The notes below the pieces were generated by a model that worked only from the letters and a program-made list of their open reading frames with translations, had not been told where the DNA came from and made no database searches. From JAYEHC01 sp964490635 (lineage in GTDB: Bacteria > Patescibacteriota > Minisyncoccia > JAHIHE01 > JAGLIN01), in NCBI GenBank assembly GCA_964490635.1, contig CAZBCK010000051.1, positions 1 through 6,485 on the forward strand: a DNA stretch of 6,485 nucleotides. The letters run 5' to 3'. The translations under genes were made by a program, and so were the position numbers. This document shows, one piece after another, positions 4,962-6,485 of this stretch. Position 1 is the first letter of the stretch, and every line of letters starts with the position of its first letter.

Positions 4962-5030
4962 TTTGATAGTTTATAAAAAGTATTGAGTTAGATTGATTTT
5001 TGTGAGGACTCCGTTCTTTTAAACCTGATA

Positions 5031-5071
5031 TAAAAATAAAAAGGAGCGATTTAGCTTTCAGCTGTCGCTCC
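5031..5071 (-). terminator. Intrinsic terminator of the MFS gene, overlapping its stop codon
   Basis: Read on the minus strand, GGAGCGA (5071-5065) pairs with TCGCTCC (5049-5043). An inner AGCT/AGCT stem (5063-5060 with 5056-5053) closes on a three-base loop. The tail TTTTTATTTTTA follows (5042-5031). The TGA stop (5060-5058) lies in the tip of the hairpin, so the last codons of the gene form one arm. Confidence 0.75.
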
Positions 5072-6290
5072 ATTCGTTGTTTCGCTTGCCGTTTCTCATT
5101 ATAAGCAGTGTTAAAATTATCAACGCCGCTCCGGAAAACATCCAAGCTACGGAAATGGAAAGATGATTTGCGAGAAGACCGCCAAGAATCAACCCAATGG
5201 CAGATCCTATTGTAGCTGTCATTGACAAGAGAGAAATTATTGTGGCTCTCTCCTGCGATGAAATATTCTTGTTCAGGTATTCCTTTCTTATCGGATTGAG
5301 AATTCCACTTGCGAACATCCAAAATAGAAATGTCACAAACGCGGCAAGAGCTATCGGAAATATGGCAAGAGTTCCGGACAAGAAGATTCCCAGTCCTATC
5401 ATTATTTGTAACAAAACCATTGCGCTTTTTTGGTTTTCAAACTTAGACGAAAACCATAAAGACAATCTTGCTCCTCCAAAAGCGGCGATGGACATTGTTG
5501 CCCATAAATAGCCAAGCCACATTTTGTTTGGAACAAATTGAGAAAAAAGTGGCTGATATTGCGCGGCGGGAGCTTGAATTGCAAAAGCCAGTAATACTCC
5601 CGTCAGCAATACAAATCTTACCGCTTTATTATCCTTTGCGTATTTCACGCTTGTTCTCATTGTTTCTTTCATTGATTCAAAGCCTGTTTTAAAAGAAACA
5701 TTCTGTTTGATAAAATATTCTTCCTTTATAAAAATCGCTGCTGCTATTCCGATTAGGAACATCGCGAAACTTCCGATAAGCCAAGGAAGCGCAGAATTAT
5801 TATCCGCAAGAAAGGAACCAATAAGCACGCCGACGATTCCGGCAATAAGCGTTATTTGATTCTCTTTGGCAAAGATAGGCGTCAGACTACCATCATATGA
5901 ATTGTGTTCCAGATTATCCACAAGCCATGCTTCAAATGCTCCGCTTAATAAAGTGAGAGCGATAGCCTCTATCGTTGCGGCTATTATGAAAGCGGGGAGA
6001 GAATTTGATATGGCGTAGATGAATAGACCCAGCGCAACCATAAGGTATGCGCAGACGCAAGAAACTTTTCTACCAAATATATCCGCGATTGCGCCAGTCG
6101 GCACTTCAAAGAGGAATGTTGTTACTACTGTCGCGAGGATAACAATGTTTACCTCAAAAAGATTAAGCCCGCGCTCAATAAAAAACATAAAGCAGGTTGC
6201 GACAACAAGTGAACTCGCCAAAGTTTCCGCCGCGCTTAACGCCCAATACAAACGAATTATCTTTCTTGTTTTTATTTTCGATTTTTCCAT
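5058..6290 (-). CDS. Major facilitator superfamily transporter, substrate unknown
   Basis: This is a 410-residue inner-membrane protein with about 12 hydrophobic segments, the normal size for a single-unit MFS carrier driven by an ion gradient. The diagnostic motif A, GAIADIFGRK, is at residues 66-75 in the loop after the second segment, preceded by FEVPT. FEAWLVDNL lies near segment four. A charged central loop (KEEYFIKQNVSFKTGFESMK and onward) separates the two six-segment halves. The drug-efflux-like FEVPTG-x3-D form is common in proton antiporters, but the substrate cannot be read from sequence. I chose ATG 6288-6290 because AAGGAGGTG (6305-6297) is a near-perfect ribosome-binding site eight bases upstream. 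A GTG three codons earlier (6299-6297) is part of that site. The gene converges with the broken gene at 4787 and ends in its own terminator. A promoter at 6400-6427 and operator-like palindromes in the leader suggest regulated expression. Confidence 0.85.
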   Translation of the reverse strand: MEKSKIKTRKIIRLYWALSAAETLASSLVVATCFMFFIERGLNLFEVNIVILATVVTTFLFEVPTGAIADIFGRKVSCVCAYLMVALGLFIYAISNSLPAFIIAATIEAIALTLLSGAFEAWLVDNLEHNSYDGSLTPIFAKENQITLIAGIVGVLIGSFLADNNSALPWLIGSFAMFLIGIAAAIFIKEEYFIKQNVSFKTGFESMKETMRTSVKYAKDNKAVRFVLLTGVLLAFAIQAPAAQYQPLFSQFVPNKMWLGYLWATMSIAAFGGARLSLWFSSKFENQKSAMVLLQIMIGLGIFLSGTLAIFPIALAAFVTFLFWMFASGILNPIRKEYLNKNISSQERATIISLLSMTATIGSAIGLILGGLLANHLSISVAWMFSGAALIILTLLIMRNGKRNNEWSDS

Positions 6291-6296
6291 TTTTTT

Positions 6297-6305
6297 CACC
6301 TCCTT
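6297..6305 (-). promoter_or_regulatory. Strong ribosome-binding site of the MFS gene
   Basis: AAGGAGGTG on the minus strand is nearly the full complement of the 16S rRNA tail. It lies eight bases before ATG 6290 and decides the start: the in-frame GTG at its end cannot be both binding site and start codon. No other gene in the window has such a site. Confidence 0.85.
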
Positions 6306-6324
6306 TTTTAAATTGTCAAAGAAA

Positions 6325-6360
6325 GATAGATTTTATCTATCTGAGATATTTTTAGATAGA
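6325..6360. promoter_or_regulatory. Cluster of palindromic operator-like half-sites in the MFS leader
   Basis: GATAGAT (6325-6331) and ATCTATC (6335-6341) form a perfect 7-bp palindrome around TTT. TCTATCT (6336-6342) also pairs with AGATAGA (6354-6360), and TATCTGAGATA (6338-6348) is a third small palindrome. The sites lie 30-70 bases downstream of the predicted transcription start. A repressor bound here could block elongation, or the RNA could switch between two hairpins just before the ribosome-binding site. No regulator gene is visible in the window. Confidence 0.45.
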
Positions 6361-6399
6361 CAAAAATACCTTAGTCAGATAAATTAGATTTAACTACGG

Positions 6400-6427
6400 A
6401 GTATAGCATATTGCTTTAAAATATCAA
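6400..6427 (-). promoter_or_regulatory. Extended -10 promoter of the MFS gene
   Basis: On the minus strand TTGATA (6427-6422) and TATACT (6405-6400) are spaced by 16 bases, and TGC directly before TATACT makes an extended -10. Transcription would start near 6393, giving a leader of about 100 bases that carries the palindromes at 6325-6360. Confidence 0.6.
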
Positions 6428-6485
6428 TAGTACGCATCAAATCATCTAAAATGACACCAAGAGGCCTATTGATACATCATCTAAA
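6422..6485. repeat. Inverted and direct repeats upstream of the MFS promoter
   Basis: TATCAATAG (6422-6430) and CTATTGATA (6466-6474) are a perfect 9-bp inverted pair. ATCATCTAAA occurs at 6441-6450 and again at 6476-6485, 35 bases apart. The left inverted arm contains the -35 box of the MFS promoter, and the right arm carries the same TTGATA facing out of the window. That arrangement would suit a divergent promoter pair. The partner gene would lie beyond base 6485. Confidence 0.45.

Noticed and set aside
5197..5692. Plus-strand reading frames opposite the MFS gene
   Set aside because: They overlap a clear membrane transporter on the other strand, lack ribosome-binding sites and recognisable motifs, and are antisense shadows.
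6422..6485. CRISPR-like repeat pair (ATCATCTAAA 35 bases apart)
   Set aside because: Only two 10-base copies exist, the unit is too short for a CRISPR repeat, and no cas genes are seen. It is better explained as part of a promoter region.

Overview
This AT-rich window uses the standard stop codons. It looks like an accessory stretch of a small bacterial genome. My best guess is a Candidate Phyla Radiation (Patescibacteria/Parcubacteria-like) organism. The reasons are the TGTCATTCC-ended palindromic intergenic repeats, a Pif1-like helicase with a WYL tail, a divergent SAM-hydrolase (DUF62)-like protein of a kind I associate with that group, and wide gaps between genes. This placement is inference; no rRNA or other marker gene is present.

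Layout. Bases 1-891 hold a very AT-rich gene for a two-segment membrane protein with a coiled coil and a winged-helix-like tail. A TAG at 169-171 breaks it inside the first membrane segment, and imperfect ~35-bp direct repeats (4-38 and 855-891) flank it. Bases 892-1235 hold a palindromic repeat (E1) nested inside a larger inverted repeat. Bases 1236-1418 look like a regulatory leader: a sigma70-like promoter, a 19-codon Met- and Cys-rich reading frame (MMMGMMMPTCEVSECFCLN) and an intrinsic terminator just before the DUF62-like gene (1419-2219). Alternative pairings there resemble a classical transcription attenuator. A second copy of the repeat (E2, 2380-2512), inverted relative to E1, lies beyond this gene, so the module sits between inverted copies. 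A third repeat (E3, 2690-2854) runs into the 5' end of the Pif1-like helicase gene (2888 onward). The helicase frame stops at 4378, but its WYL domain continues in another frame to 4434, which indicates a one-base loss near 4294-4300. A nested palindrome (E4) fills 4443-4647. A small gene with its own promoter follows (4787-4961), frameshifted in a 7-A run and apparently truncated. An MFS transporter (6290 to 5058, minus strand) closes the window, with an extended -10 promoter, palindromic operator-like sites in its leader, a near-perfect ribosome-binding site and a terminator that contains its stop codon.

How the parts relate. The genes do not form one pathway or operon: each transcription unit appears separate, and palindromic repeats lie between several of them. 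The most interesting hypothesis is sulfur-amino-acid-responsive attenuation of the DUF62-like gene. Family members of this type split SAM and release methionine, so a Met-rich leader would make sense, but the protein here has lost part of the usual catalytic signature. Three of the five genes carry single-base disruptions, two of them in or next to A runs. Real decay and assembly error must therefore be told apart before anything is concluded from those breaks.
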